A stretch of DNA of 64,000 nt, taken from the NCBI GenBank assembly GCA_963580455.1, contig OY756961.1, positions 20,689,001 to 20,753,000 on the forward strand, given 5' to 3'. The DNA is from Euonymus europaeus. Its lineage: Eukaryota > Streptophyta > Magnoliopsida > Celastrales > Celastraceae. The notes beneath the pieces were generated by a model. That model worked only from the letters and a program-made list of their open reading frames with translations. It was not told the origin of the DNA and searched no databases. Position numbers and translations under genes: made by a program. Within the stretch, counting starts at the first letter, position 1; the number at the start of each line of letters is the position of its first letter. This document shows, piece by piece, positions 1 through 10,148 of this stretch.

Positions 1-957
1 TGATAGAAATTATGCATAGCCCTCATTTTGAAGAGTGACTTTCACATATTGTTTGGTTTGGAGATTTGATTCAACCTTGTGACAATATAGGAATTTGGCT
101 GACTCGATTCACATTCTTCGGTTCTCACAACTTTTGAATATATTTTTTTTGGTCATTGTGCAAAAGATATCTCGTAAGAGGACTAGGTTAGGCTCAACAT
201 TTTTTTCAGTGAGTTCGTTCAATTCTAGGTTCACAAGCAAGAGATAATAGTTTAAAAGTTACACTTCTCAGTGATCAATTGTAATATTTTAAAGCTATAG
301 ACGAACACACTTATGAATGATCAATGAAAGAATAAAATAATAAGATGAATCCCGTAATTCATTATTCAAGAATGGCTCAAAAAAATGTGTGGGTAATAGT
401 AATTTTAAGTAAAAAAGGGTCACAACTCCACAAAATCGCTTCAATCTCAAAAGACTCACTCGACCACACATTTAATATGAAAATATGTCTCAATTAAGCT
501 CTTCATGAATTAATCATAGTCACACTAGTCAATCACAAGCATTGATTCATAATGTTAAGAGAATCTACTTTACGCTTGCAAATCCAAACAAGAATGAGAA
601 ATTGAAGTGCAAAAAGTGCCTTGGATCCCTCAGTTCTCTATCATCCCCAACTTAGGGTCAATCTAATAATTTTTTTTCTTGACAATAATAGAACTCAATT
701 GCTTGAGGAAAAATATAAGGATTTTCATATCATACTCTTCACGATGGGTTGAAATTGAGAACAACCAAACATAGTCAAAAATAGTAGAACCACCATAGAT
801 CTGAGCATAGTTTATTCATGTAAATAAAGATCCGTCCTAGAAATGACAAAGTATAGCAGCAGAAATAAAAATATCAAAGTAAATACATCAATTCAAAATT
901 TTAGGCTAGCCAAAGATATGATAATATCTAAAAGCACTGCTAGACTAAACTCTGCAT

Positions 958-2099
958 CTAATGCTCTGCAGGTGGTAGTAGTGGTCCACCAAACTGGGAA
1001 GGCGGCTGTGGAGGCCAATTAGGTTGTCTAGACACTAAAAAATGAAACATGTTGTTCATCTCTTGCTGCCCCTACTCCATCTGTGTGAACTACTCCATCT
1101 ACTGCTGCTTCAAATGCACAACAATCTACTATAGTCTTGCAACATTAGTCTAAAGACTCTACATCATGCCCAATACCTACCAGTAATCGGTCTGGCCCGT
1201 AGATGAACTCTCACCTAGCTCCACATCCTCCTCCTGTTGTACTAAGGTTTAGTTTCTTTTCATATTTGCCCATGACTTCCCCATACACATATGATTTATC
1301 GAACCAAGGAACATAGTGGCCATGTCTAGGCCCTCTGTAGATGTAAGCCCGACCTTCATAATTCCCTCCGTCAGAAATGCTCCAAAAGTCGTTATGTCAT
1401 AGACTTTACATTCTTCTTTTGGCAATTATACAAATGACACATTAGAAAAGTAGCCATATCAATTTCCTTCCTTGAAATGATAGCATAAAGGAAAGATGCT
1501 ATTTCCATGCTCATATCCACAGAGCTACCCTGTGGGAACATGTTGTAGTAGATGATTCATGTAACGACACATACTCCCACTTAAGCAAGATTTTTTTTCA
1601 TATTTTTGTTTCTCCACTTGGTACCAAGTACGAATAAAGTTTTCATGATTGTACCCCGATTATCACTCTCATCTCCATATGTGAATTGTGAATATAAGTT
1701 GGATGAGATAAGTTAAAAGTATGCACAACACTAGCCGGTGTGATGATTATCTCTTTCCTTCTACCATAGAAACCAGTCTCATATTGTCAACCTTATAAGA
1801 TGATTGATTCAATAATATTTGCAAAGAACTCCCACAACAAATTCTTATGACATGATCCAGTGTACTTTACCAACCTCTCCAACCACGCTTAAGAATTATG
1901 GGTTTGCAATTTAACATTGCATACTTAGCCTCAATATTCTCTTGGAAGTCATCTGGTTTGCATTCATGCTCAATAACTACTGCCCTTTTTTTTCTAGTAA
2001 TTCTCATAGTCATCTTGGGCAGCCTTAACTCACAAATGAGGGAATAGTAGTCAAATCATTCTATCTATTTATTGCAATCCTAGCACGCTTAAGAGGCAT
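958..2099 (-). pseudogene. putative plant transposon protein ORF, decayed
   Basis: On the minus strand a start reading MPLKRARIAIN lies at 2099, and recognisable pieces follow in shifting frames: a charged stretch with VVIEHECKPDDF, then LKRGW, then NLLWEFFANI, and a proline-rich tail ending FGGPLLPPAEH before TAG at 958-960. This order matches a protein found as an extra ORF in plant gypsy and SIRE-type elements; its function is unknown. Several stops and frameshifts break it, so no product is expected. The frame changes are my reading by eye. Confidence 0.55.
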
Positions 2100-3125
2100 A
2101 TTTCTAATTCAACACTAATCAATAATTCCGGTTCTAAATAATGCTCAATATTCCCTAAATAATCCTTCAAAACCCAAATTTCTCCAAAATTTAGAAAAAT
2201 TTCCCCACAATCTCTACCAATCGGTAAAATTAACACAATGCCCACTCCTAGACTTCATTCAGTTAAATCTAACAATAATAACAACAAATAATCAAAAATA
2301 AATTGGGAAGATTTCGACATTTTACCCAAAATCCAAACTCTTCTTGATTTGGCGAAGTTGATGCCCCAAGTTGTGAAATCTGCCTTGTGGAGTATTGAAA
2401 TGGAGTGGAGAAGTGATTTAGGGTTTGGGTATGATGTATTTGATGATTTATTTGGGTTTAGGGTAAAGAGAAATGAAGAGTTTTAGAGAGGAAGAGAGGG
2501 GGCTCGTAAGGGTAGAGAGAAAATGGTATGGCTGTGCGATTTCTGGGTTTTAAAAATTAGAAATCGTATTAAGTGTCTGGAACATAGCTCAGATCCTCTG
2601 CATGCAAAAGTAATTACTCTTCCAATTTATTGTTAATGCAAACGATTCCCTGCCAATTCATTCACAGACATTATTGATCAAACTGTTGGATTCACCTATA
2701 CAAATGCCCTGTTAAGGTGAAATAGTTTTGAGATTTGATTAGTGGGTTGATCTAAGAAAAGCAAAATCCTTCAAAACTATGAAATATTGAATTTGATCTA
2801 TGATTTCAAATAAATTAGATGAATTAAGTCTAACGGGAGATAGATTTTAACGGAGAGACAAGGGGTATTATAATAATTGTAAGACTTTTTTTATTTTTTT
2901 TAAAATAAAAAATATGATTTATTAATTTAAAAATAAATTTTAATTAATTTATTAATTCAATGGTTAAGATTTTATCACTTTTTATTAATCAAATCCAACG
3001 ATGATTTTAGTGTACTATATTAGTACAGTCATTTGACTGTACTTGACCCTAGTGCAGCCCTCATAAGTGTTCAAATAGGCACTCAACCCGTCTGGACACT
3101 TTGGCTACTGCCTCATCCGTCTAGA
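2100..3125. other. non-coding spacer of the gypsy remnant
   Basis: AT-rich sequence between the decayed ORF and the integrase end. I see no ORF worth calling. It probably belongs to the leader or spacer of the gypsy remnant. Confidence 0.4.
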
Positions 3126-3212
3126 TTTTTTTCTTCAATAAACATATCCACATTAATGCCATAATAAATCACACTTATTTTTTTTCTTCAATAAACATAT
3201 CCACATTAATGC
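3126..3212. repeat. short direct repeat, two copies
   Basis: A unit of about 33 bp (T-run, then CTTCAATAAACATATCCAC, then ATTAATGC) occurs at about 3126-3159 and again at about 3179-3212, offset by 53 bp. It lies in the spacer of the gypsy remnant and is probably a local slippage duplication. Confidence 0.8.
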
Positions 3213-3399
3213 AAACAGAAAACACATTTATAATAATAAAATATTTAAAACAATAATTCACATTCCACATCCCCAACTTGAATTAGACATTGTTCCCACT
3301 GTCAAAAAGAGGTAAAGCATTTCGAGAGGTTAATGTGAAAGATTGTGGGCATCCAATATATTTGCATATTATACAAAATATTCACTACGCTATGTGTGG

Positions 3400-3771
3400 G
3401 TGGGATTCCCAAGATACCGGGACTTGACAAATTCTTGAAAATTTTCAAGTTATGACTTCAAATGTTGGCCATTAACCATCAAAATCTTTCCATTCTAAGG
3501 GTCCTCTATCTCAATGCTCCCATGTTGGAAAAATTTCTGAACCATGAAAGGTACGGTCCACTTGGTACGAAACTTCCCGAGAAAGAGATACAACCGGAAG
3601 TTGTAGAGCAACACATTTTGGCCAACATGAAACACTTGCCTCACAATATGGCTATCATGGTACCTTTTCATCTTGAGTTTGGAAATTTTGGCATTTTCAA
3701 AGGCATCTTTCTTGAGTTCTTCAATTTCCTGAAGTTGGAGTTTCCTTTGTCTCTCTCATTTCAATGATCAA
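3400..3771 (-). pseudogene. gypsy integrase C-terminal fragment
   Basis: Minus-strand translation gives KRKLQLQEIEELKKDAFENA, then a histidine-containing stretch (YHDSHI), then VLLYNFRLYLFLGKFRTKW, then GSIEIEDP and MVNGQHLK. This is the C-terminal region of Athila-type gypsy integrases, the part after the catalytic core and before the spacer. The core with its D,D,E residues is absent. The fragment is open over much of its length but has no start and no neighbouring pol domains, so it is dead. Confidence 0.75.
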
Positions 3772-4960
3772 GACTCTTCTTCTACTGTCCTCAACCTACC
3801 CATGATAGTTTCAAGAGTTTTCTCAAGCTTTGGAGCCATTTTCCCTCTCAGGAATTTTCACAAACACCTCAAGTTCACTACTTCAATAACAACAATGTCC
3901 ACCCAAAATCTCCACCTTATAACTTCATAGATCAAGAAAACCCAAACAAATATAGGATTTAGAGTTTAATCGTGTTTACCTCTATGTTACGAAGAAATCA
4001 CACACTTGAGTTTCAATCGATAGTCTCAATGAAAGCATAAAATTGTTAGGAGCAATCTCTCGAACACATCGAAATCCACAAGCAGCACCCAACAATAAGA
4101 ACAATAACAAGCCAATCACTCCAATAAATGGATCGTCCAGCACAAATAGCAAATACAGGAACAAGCCAAAAGACTAGAGAAACTTAATCTAGCGCAAGAA
4201 AAGGAAGGATTCCTATGATGAATCTAGGAACACTGAATATCATGAGCTCGAGCCTCAGTCGAAATTTCTCTCACAAAGAACCCTAGTTCAAAATATTCTT
4301 CCCTCAACAAAAGCCAAAACAAAAATAGATAAGAGTTTTAATCAGTCCACTCGTCGACACTGCGGCTCCCAATCTTGGCGTTATGGTGACATACTTGTTG
4401 ATGTTGTAGTTGTTGCTTGGAGTGCTGGCGCTGTGGTGCCCCCCTTTTGGTTGATGCTTGGAGTGCTGGCACTGCGGTACCCGCCTCTTTGACTATGACG
4501 GTGCTTTCGCGCTTCGTGCTTTCTGAGCTCGAATCCAGTCACTTCTTTTTTTTTAAGTTCTCATCAATGCGACTTGACTTTTTTAATAAATGTGGGATCG
4601 AGTATTGATTTTAGTGTAAATTTAATAGAGATAATATGGAGGAGATGGAAGTTGTTGGCTTGACTAAAATGAGAAGAGAAAAATGCATAGAAATTTATGT
4701 TTTGCTGATATGTCTGTATTGAGAGACGTGTTTTGCTGATGTGAGTGAGTTTATGACTTGACTTTTTGTGTAATAAAGGTAAGACTCAATATTTGATTTT
4801 AATGGGACTGTAAATTTTAATTGGAGGTCATAGAAGTGATGATTGTCGTGATACATGAGAGTGCTCCAATTATGGTGCATGCTGACACCATCTCCAAGGC
4901 TGCATGTCTAACAATATAAATAAATTCTCATTCGTTGCCGATGTTTGGATTACACTGTAA
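3772..4960. other. unassigned AT-rich stretch
   Basis: No gene or element that I recognise. A slightly more GC-rich patch at about 4350-4510 repeats the phrase TTGGAGTGCTGGC twice. Short ORFs here have no family features. Confidence 0.4.
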
Positions 4961-5198
4961 TATTTCATCTCTCCCATTTTAATTGTCCACTGTTCCTTCT
5001 TGTGATCTCTCAAAATATATGTCAATTTCAATTAATTAAAACTAATTTTTTCCTATGTTACCCTTATTTATTCTTAAGTTGAAAAGCTCAATAACTATGC
5101 ACATTAATCGACTTTATCGTTTCAATGAGGGTATAAATGTCAATTTAAATGGGAGTTATACAATTTCTTAAACTATTCAAATGGGATGGAGGAAGTAC
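4961..5198. mobile_element. Stowaway-like MITE 1 (Tc1/mariner)
   Basis: A 238-bp element with terminal inverted repeats: the left end reads TATTTCATCTCTCCCATTTT and the right end, reversed, reads TACTTCCTCCATCCCAT. The CTCC-TCC-TCCCATTTTAATTG signature and TA target are typical of plant Stowaway MITEs. The interior is non-coding and AT-rich. The left end has drifted more than the right. Confidence 0.75.
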
Positions 5199-5319
5199 AA
5201 TTTTCTTGGAATCACTGGTTTTCTTACCATGTTTGGTTAGAGTGAAAATTACAACGAAAAAAGTAAAACTTTAGTTTAAGATAAATTAGAAACTCATTCT
5301 GGAAGAGAAAGGCAATTAA

Positions 5320-5505
5320 CATGGTGTAACACTTCTACAAACTTAGGAGTGCTAAATGGTTCATTTCGCCACTAAAGATACGACAAAAGACAACAAAAAG
5401 AATTTAAAAGGGCTTTGGCAGGATTTTTCTGTAACCCCAAATTTGGTTTGCGGATTTGGAGATGGGAATGTGAAGAGGATGTCTTGGGAAAGCTATATCC
5501 TAGCA
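5320..5505. repeat. RLP-flank repeat, block A (copy 1)
   Basis: Contains TTCATTTCGCCACTAA, a run of GACAAAAGACAACAAAAA, and TTTGGAGATGG. The same block recurs at about 57545-57571 plus 58788-58940, and a diverged form (block B) at 6497-6600. The blocks lie upstream of RLP 5' remnants, so they look like part of an ancestral RLP upstream region that was duplicated with the genes. Confidence 0.7.
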
Positions 5506-6496
5506 TCCTCATTCCTTACCAATGTTTGGATTTGAGAGTTGGTGTATCTCACCAAGATCGTTAGTCAACAAAATAAGGAAACAAAATGCATAAAATAAAC
5601 ACAAATCAGACACCAAGAATTTTACGAGGAAAACTCAACTTGGGAAAAATCTCGAGTCTATGAGGGAGTAACCTTGAGGAACAATCCATTAATAACGAAT
5701 CAGGAGTACAACCCTATCTTTGACCTAAAGACATTGCTCATACTTTTCATTCAGTGTTTTGCTTCAACCTCACTCCCCTTAACAAGGTAGAGACTACTTT
5801 TGGATCTCCCAAAAGATTTTACAAATAAGGAATCACTCATACTCACCACTCATAGATGAATACCTCACTAAAATTCTCTTTACACTCTTCACTCTCAAAT
5901 GAATAGCCTAGAATGAGAGAATCTTGGAACACATGAAAGCAAAAACAACCACCCAATAACTTTGCATGAAACTTCCGTCCCTTGATTTTCTTGATGTTAT
6001 TCCTTTATACATATCATCTTCCCACGTGATAGACTTGATTGGATCTCATTCATATCTTGATAAAATCTTAACCATGAACAAACAAGTTAGGATAAAACAA
6101 AAGACTTATAGGATATGACTTATCCCCATAGGACACCATCATGATATATACCAACCCAATGTGTATTTTATTCTAACTAAAAGTCTAGCCTTACGTGTCA
6201 TATTCCAACTAAAAGTCCAGCCCTCCTTTTAATGTCCTAATCCTCATAGAGACAATAATATTACCAGATAAACTAAACATGCAAACTGTTACCATTTCAT
6301 ATATCAACTAAGTACGATGAATGAAAACTTAAACACATACAACCTGTTTCTGAGGCAGCTTACCGAAAGTTACTTGAGCAACACATAGCTCATCACACAA
6401 TTGTCAAATAAGAATTTACACCCTATGAAAATTCAAACCAACAGGATCACACACATATTACACATTTTGTAGCACCTTTTACAAAGTCAGGAGGTT
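5506..6496. mobile_element. LTR-like insertion between repeat blocks A and B
   Basis: At 58788-59036 blocks A and B are adjacent; here they are separated by about 990 bp. The insert holds a phrase CAAGAATTTTACGAGGAAAA that also appears in a related form near 27520 in the SIRE-type remnant, which suggests a solo copia LTR. Exact ends and a target duplication were not resolved. It has no coding content. Confidence 0.4.
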
Positions 6497-6629
6497 AAAA
6501 GTGCATTTCGCCACTATAGATACGGAAAAAGGCAGAAAAAGGAATTTAAAAGGACTTTGACAGACTTTTCTGTAACCGCAGGTGGGGCTCATTGTTTTGT
6601 CTTTGTGGTCATTTTGCTTTGGATACAAG
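6497..6629. repeat. RLP-flank repeat, block B (copy 1)
   Basis: Contains ATTTCGCCACTATAGATACGG and GACAGACTTTTCTGTAACC, then a GGGGCTCATTG stretch that leads to the TTTTGCTTTGGATACAAG target of the next MULE. Matches 58941-59036 and, in its 3' part, 15754-15840. It is non-coding RLP-upstream sequence. Confidence 0.65.
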
Positions 6630-7201
6630 GATTTTTTTTTTTCAAAATGTATTTTTTAAAATAATTAATTTGGCAAATAACTATGGAATTTTTTTATTTG
6701 CAAAAATAACAATACACATAATTGGAGATGGTGTTATTACCTTTGAAATTTTTAGAATTACGCTATTATCAATAGCGTGTTGTAAGTCCCAAAATTTCAC
6801 AAAAGACATGTTATTTCGAACAGCGTGTCATAAAATGTGAAAGAGTCATGCCATTTTGAATGGCGTGACCAAAAGTAGATGTTTTAAAAACTGGACCCAC
6901 CCACCTCCCCTCACCTTCGTCGATTCGATCGGGTTTGGCTTTGTATCAGACTGAAATTTTGGCAGGCAGGTTTGTAACTTTCGGCGAGCAGATCTTGAAC
7001 CTCCGGCGAGCTAGAACCTCAAGCAAGCTACACGAGTAGATTTGCAACCTTTGGTACGTTTCCTCTCAGTATTTATGAAATTATCCCAAAAAATCTTTGT
7101 ATTTACTGATTATTCTTGAATCTGTTGAGGCACTTGTGGTCCCATGATGGTCATTGTCTTTGTTTATACTAATTATTGTTTAATCGGTTGAGGCACCCCA
7201 G

Positions 7202-8678
7202 ATGTATGATTGGGATGCAGTCATGCTACAGCTTTTGGGTGTCGTACCATCTCCAGAGTATCGGGAGGGTGCCTCCATTTCATTGAGATGGTTGGCTGAG
7301 AAATTTGGGATTGGATATCCCCTAGGTGATTATGTCCCAGAGGAGGTTCTTATGCAGTCTGCCTGAGGTTACATCATGGCCATGGTTGGGAGCATATTGT
7401 TCACTCAGACTACGGGTGACAATGTTCCTCTTCACTTCCTACCACTACTTTCTGAACTTCAACAGACGAGACGATATTGTTGTTCTGGCGCAATTCACGC
7501 GACCTTGTACAATAACTTATGCTGAGGTTGTCTGAGTGGGACTAGAAAGATGAGGGGTTATACTCTGCTTCTGCAGTTATGGTCCAGGGAAAGGTTAGAC
7601 ATATTTCATCCTAAGATTTGTTCTATGGGTCCACCACCGAACGATGATTTTGTCGGAGATGACCCTTTACCCCCGATGGGAGTGAGGTAAGTTCTAATTA
7701 AAAAAAATTCCATTTTTTTTAATGCATACGTACTAATGATCATGTCATACATTTGTATAGATGGAGAGGGACACGGACATTCGTCAATAATCCTCAACAG
7801 GTACTTACTTACGCCCGGGATGAGCTGGATGGAGAGGCCCCTCATTAGGTATATATAATTTGTGGTTATCCTTCTTAATATTATTTTATTGCTCAAATAT
7901 TAATGTCATTATTTACGTACAGGTCGTCTGGACACCATACACTACAAAGCGTTTGTTGAGTGTGCCAAATATTTGCTTGGATGGTAGTCTTTTGTGGCAG
8001 TGTATCGTTCCACTTATATGCTTTGAGGTCATTGAGATTCATCACCTAGAGTGAGTGCTACGTCAGTTTAGTTGGCAACAACATATACCAGAGCCCGTGG
8101 ATACAATAGATCGCTTGCACGACCAGACTAGGAGAGGGCGCGGGGATATGGATTGGGCAGTGATCCACCACCAGTGGATCACTCAGTGGAGTAAGCATAG
8201 ACATAGCTTGATTTACGAGGATAGAGAGGTATACACTAGTATCGATGATTACATGCAATGGTACCACACTATCACTAGACGTTTTATTAGTCCTTTTACT
8301 AGTGTTCCACGTCAGTCGGTATTGGAGTTTGAGCCTCATAGTAGTACTCTCCAGTGCGTGGTAAGTACAATTCATTTAAAATTTACATCTTTTTGCCTAA
8401 AAAACACTGACAAATAGTATCATTTATAGGCATTGACAGCACTTACCGGTGCTCGACGAGCATCAGCTGCACTCCGAGATGCTGTACATGAGTCCACTAT
8501 TATTACACTGCGAGCCTGATTTTGTACTTGTCGTGACATCCTAAATGATGTTGGTGAAGGTCATCGACTACACCAAATTGAGGCTAGCAGCCAAGTACCA
8601 CATGGACGTGATGATGAGGGGGCAGGTCTATCAACCGCACCGCCTACAAGTATTAGAAGACGACGGACCGGTCTTTAG
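7202..8678 (+). pseudogene. plant mobile domain (MAIN-like) protein, decayed
   Basis: The start reads MYDWDAVMLQLLGVVPSPEY, followed by LRWLAEKFG, GDNVPLHFLPLL and a WSRERLDIFHP-type segment, then VVWTPYT, CFEVIEIHH, QFSWQQHIP, WAVIHHQWITQW, and a tail rich in arginine ending at TAG 8676-8678. This order is that of the plant mobile domain (Arabidopsis MAIN/MAIL and phosphatase 7 long-form relatives), proteins with roles in silencing and genome stability that are also spread by transposons. Likely introns include 7688-7760 (GTAAGTTC to TTGTATAG) and about 8360-8429. In-frame stops near 7362 and after the LE at 8054 break the frame, so it is a pseudogene. Confidence 0.75.
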
Positions 8679-9042
8679 AATTTACTTATATGTTGTTTTA
8701 TTATCTATTTAGACATGTCCGCCATGCACACTATTACTCTTATAACTAGTATTTAGTTAATATATTTATGGTGTTTTAACTATATATTTATGTTTTATAA
8801 TGTTTCAACTACTCTTTTTAATAATAATAAAAAAGAACTTTTTTAATCACGCTGTTCAGAATAACGTGATTAATGCAAATCTTTCAAACATGGATCACGC
8901 TATTACAAATAGCGTGATTCTAAAAACTCCTAAGGTAATCGCGTCATCTCCAATGGCGTGTATTGTTATTTTTGCAAATAAAAAAAATTATAGTTATTTG
9001 CCGAATTAATTATTTTAAAAAATACATTTTGAAAAAAAACTC
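8679..9042. repeat. subterminal palindromes and right TIR of the PMD MULE
   Basis: Three stem-like motifs lie before the right TIR: an imperfect pair around AATCACGCTGTTC/AATAACGTGATT at 8845-8875, ATCACGCTATT/AATAGCGTGAT at 8893-8920, and a CGCGTCATCTCC/ATGGCGTG block after it. Matching motifs (ACGCTATT/AATAGCGTG) sit behind the left TIR at 6760-6885. Subterminal repeats like these are possible transposase binding sites. Confidence 0.6.
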
Positions 9043-9051
9043 AGATACAAG

Positions 9052-9309
9052 TTATGGAATTCATTAATTTCTGTCTTTTGGGATACGACCGGAGATGAAG
9101 ATAAGGGATGTTTCCTGACACTCAAGACACGGTTTTAGTACATGTGAATATGCGACAAAAGTGACTAGGTACTGCAAGTACCGCAAATATACGTTCTGAG
9201 AGCAAGCTGTATTGTAGACTTTTTTATTTACCGATGAAAGTCAGTCTACCCAAAATAGACTTTTACACTCTTCATGCGTCAATTAGAAAGAGTCGTCTCT
9301 ACTTGTTTT
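9052..9309 (+). promoter_or_regulatory. RLP upstream region, degraded copy (RLP-A)
   Basis: Matches the region before RLP1 (24000-24270) in order: a GACAC-CGGTTT stretch, AGGTACTGCA, GAGCAAGCTGTATTGTAGAC, ACCGATGAAAG, AGTCTACCC and CTCTTCATGC. The TATA box of RLP1 (TATAAAAG) is here replaced by ATATACGTTCTG, so the promoter is probably dead. Confidence 0.6.
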
Positions 9310-9693
9310 GATAATTGATGGGGCAGTAGCGTCGAATCCTCTTCTTCTTTTTCATTGTCAATTCCCTCCTTTTCAGCCAACATGTCAGTGCAGCTGTGCT
9401 CCCATTATGACAGGCTTGCCGTCATGGAATTCCAAAACAACTTTTCACTGAACATTAAATGCTTCCGTATATCGTCCCACGACTTATCCAAAAGACAAAG
9501 GGGTAGTGGTAAACGGACCCCCCCTCCCCTATACCCTACCCAAACCCTCCCCCTATATTATTATTGTTTTTATGATTATGACATAAAGTAACTGAATTGA
9601 CTAATATTAAATAATATAATTGACTGACAAAAAGAAGGAATCTCAGCAGCCGGTACATAACTTTCCCATCTTTTAAAGGTAGGCAAACCCCCC

Positions 9694-9749
9694 TCTGCCG
9701 GAGAATATATTCTCTGTCGGAGACTGCCGGAGAATATATTCTCCGGCAG
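9694..9749. repeat. perfect 26-bp palindrome plus a degenerate copy
   Basis: Positions 9724-9749 are a perfect palindrome centred on AATATATT with CTGCCGG/CCGGCAG arms. A near copy with a few changes precedes it at 9694-9719. It sits close to the left end of the MULE, upstream of its gene, and could fold as a hairpin or act as a protein binding site. Confidence 0.85.
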
Positions 9750-10148
9750 AGAATATTAATAATTGTATTTTTGAATTTTATTTTTATTTTTTTTCTTTTT
9801 TTATGCTTATATATTGAGGGGTTCTTCTTATTCTTTCTTGTATTCTTCACTATCTTCCTCCAAACTTGAAGTAGAATTTCTGAAAGTTCATTATTTTCTG
9901 ATTCTGAAGAATACATCGATCTATCGTCAAACACCAATTGGTAAGTGCATTTTTTTTACTTTAATTATTCAATTATTTTATTTAAACTCTCTAAGATTAT
10001 AATGAATAGACGCTGCACTCTAAGATCATAATAAGGGATAGAGGGGACAGTGTTCCATTGTTCCATTTTGTTCATTGTGTTCCAACTTAACTGACAAATC
10101 TTTTTGTTTCATTATTCCAGCTAAATTGTTTGTACCGGTTGCTAACAA

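Larger units (their letters stand above)
600..3860 (-). mobile_element. Ty3/gypsy (Athila-like) retrotransposon remnant
   Basis: Read on the minus strand, this stretch runs from the end of an integrase (about 3771 to 3400), through a non-coding spacer with an Athila-like phrase around 3260-3300, to a decayed ORF of the putative plant transposon protein type (2099 to 958). That order, integrase then extra ORF, is the one known for Athila-type gypsy elements. Gag, protease and reverse transcriptase are not visible, and no LTR pair or target duplication was found, so both outer limits are approximate. Confidence 0.6.
6630..9042 (+). mobile_element. MULE carrying a plant mobile domain gene
   Basis: A 2413-bp element with long terminal inverted repeats of about 100 bp: the left end (6630 on) and the reversed right end share TTCAAAATGTATTTTTTAAA, GGCAAATAACTAT and TTGCAAAAATAACAATACAC. 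It is flanked by GGATACAAG (6621-6629) and AGATACAAG (9043-9051), a 9-bp target duplication with one mismatch, as expected for Mutator-like elements. Inside the repeats are several short inverted motifs built on AATAGCGTG/CACGCTATT. The cargo is a plant mobile domain gene, with no MULE transposase, so it would need mobilising in trans or never encoded a classical one. Confidence 0.8.

Noticed and set aside
4417..4608. 63-codon ORF starting MECWRCGAPLL
   Set aside because: Short, no family match, within unassigned repeat-like DNA.
6592..6840. 82-codon ORF with hydrophobic start
   Set aside because: It lies across the left TIR of the PMD MULE and its subterminal repeats; non-coding.
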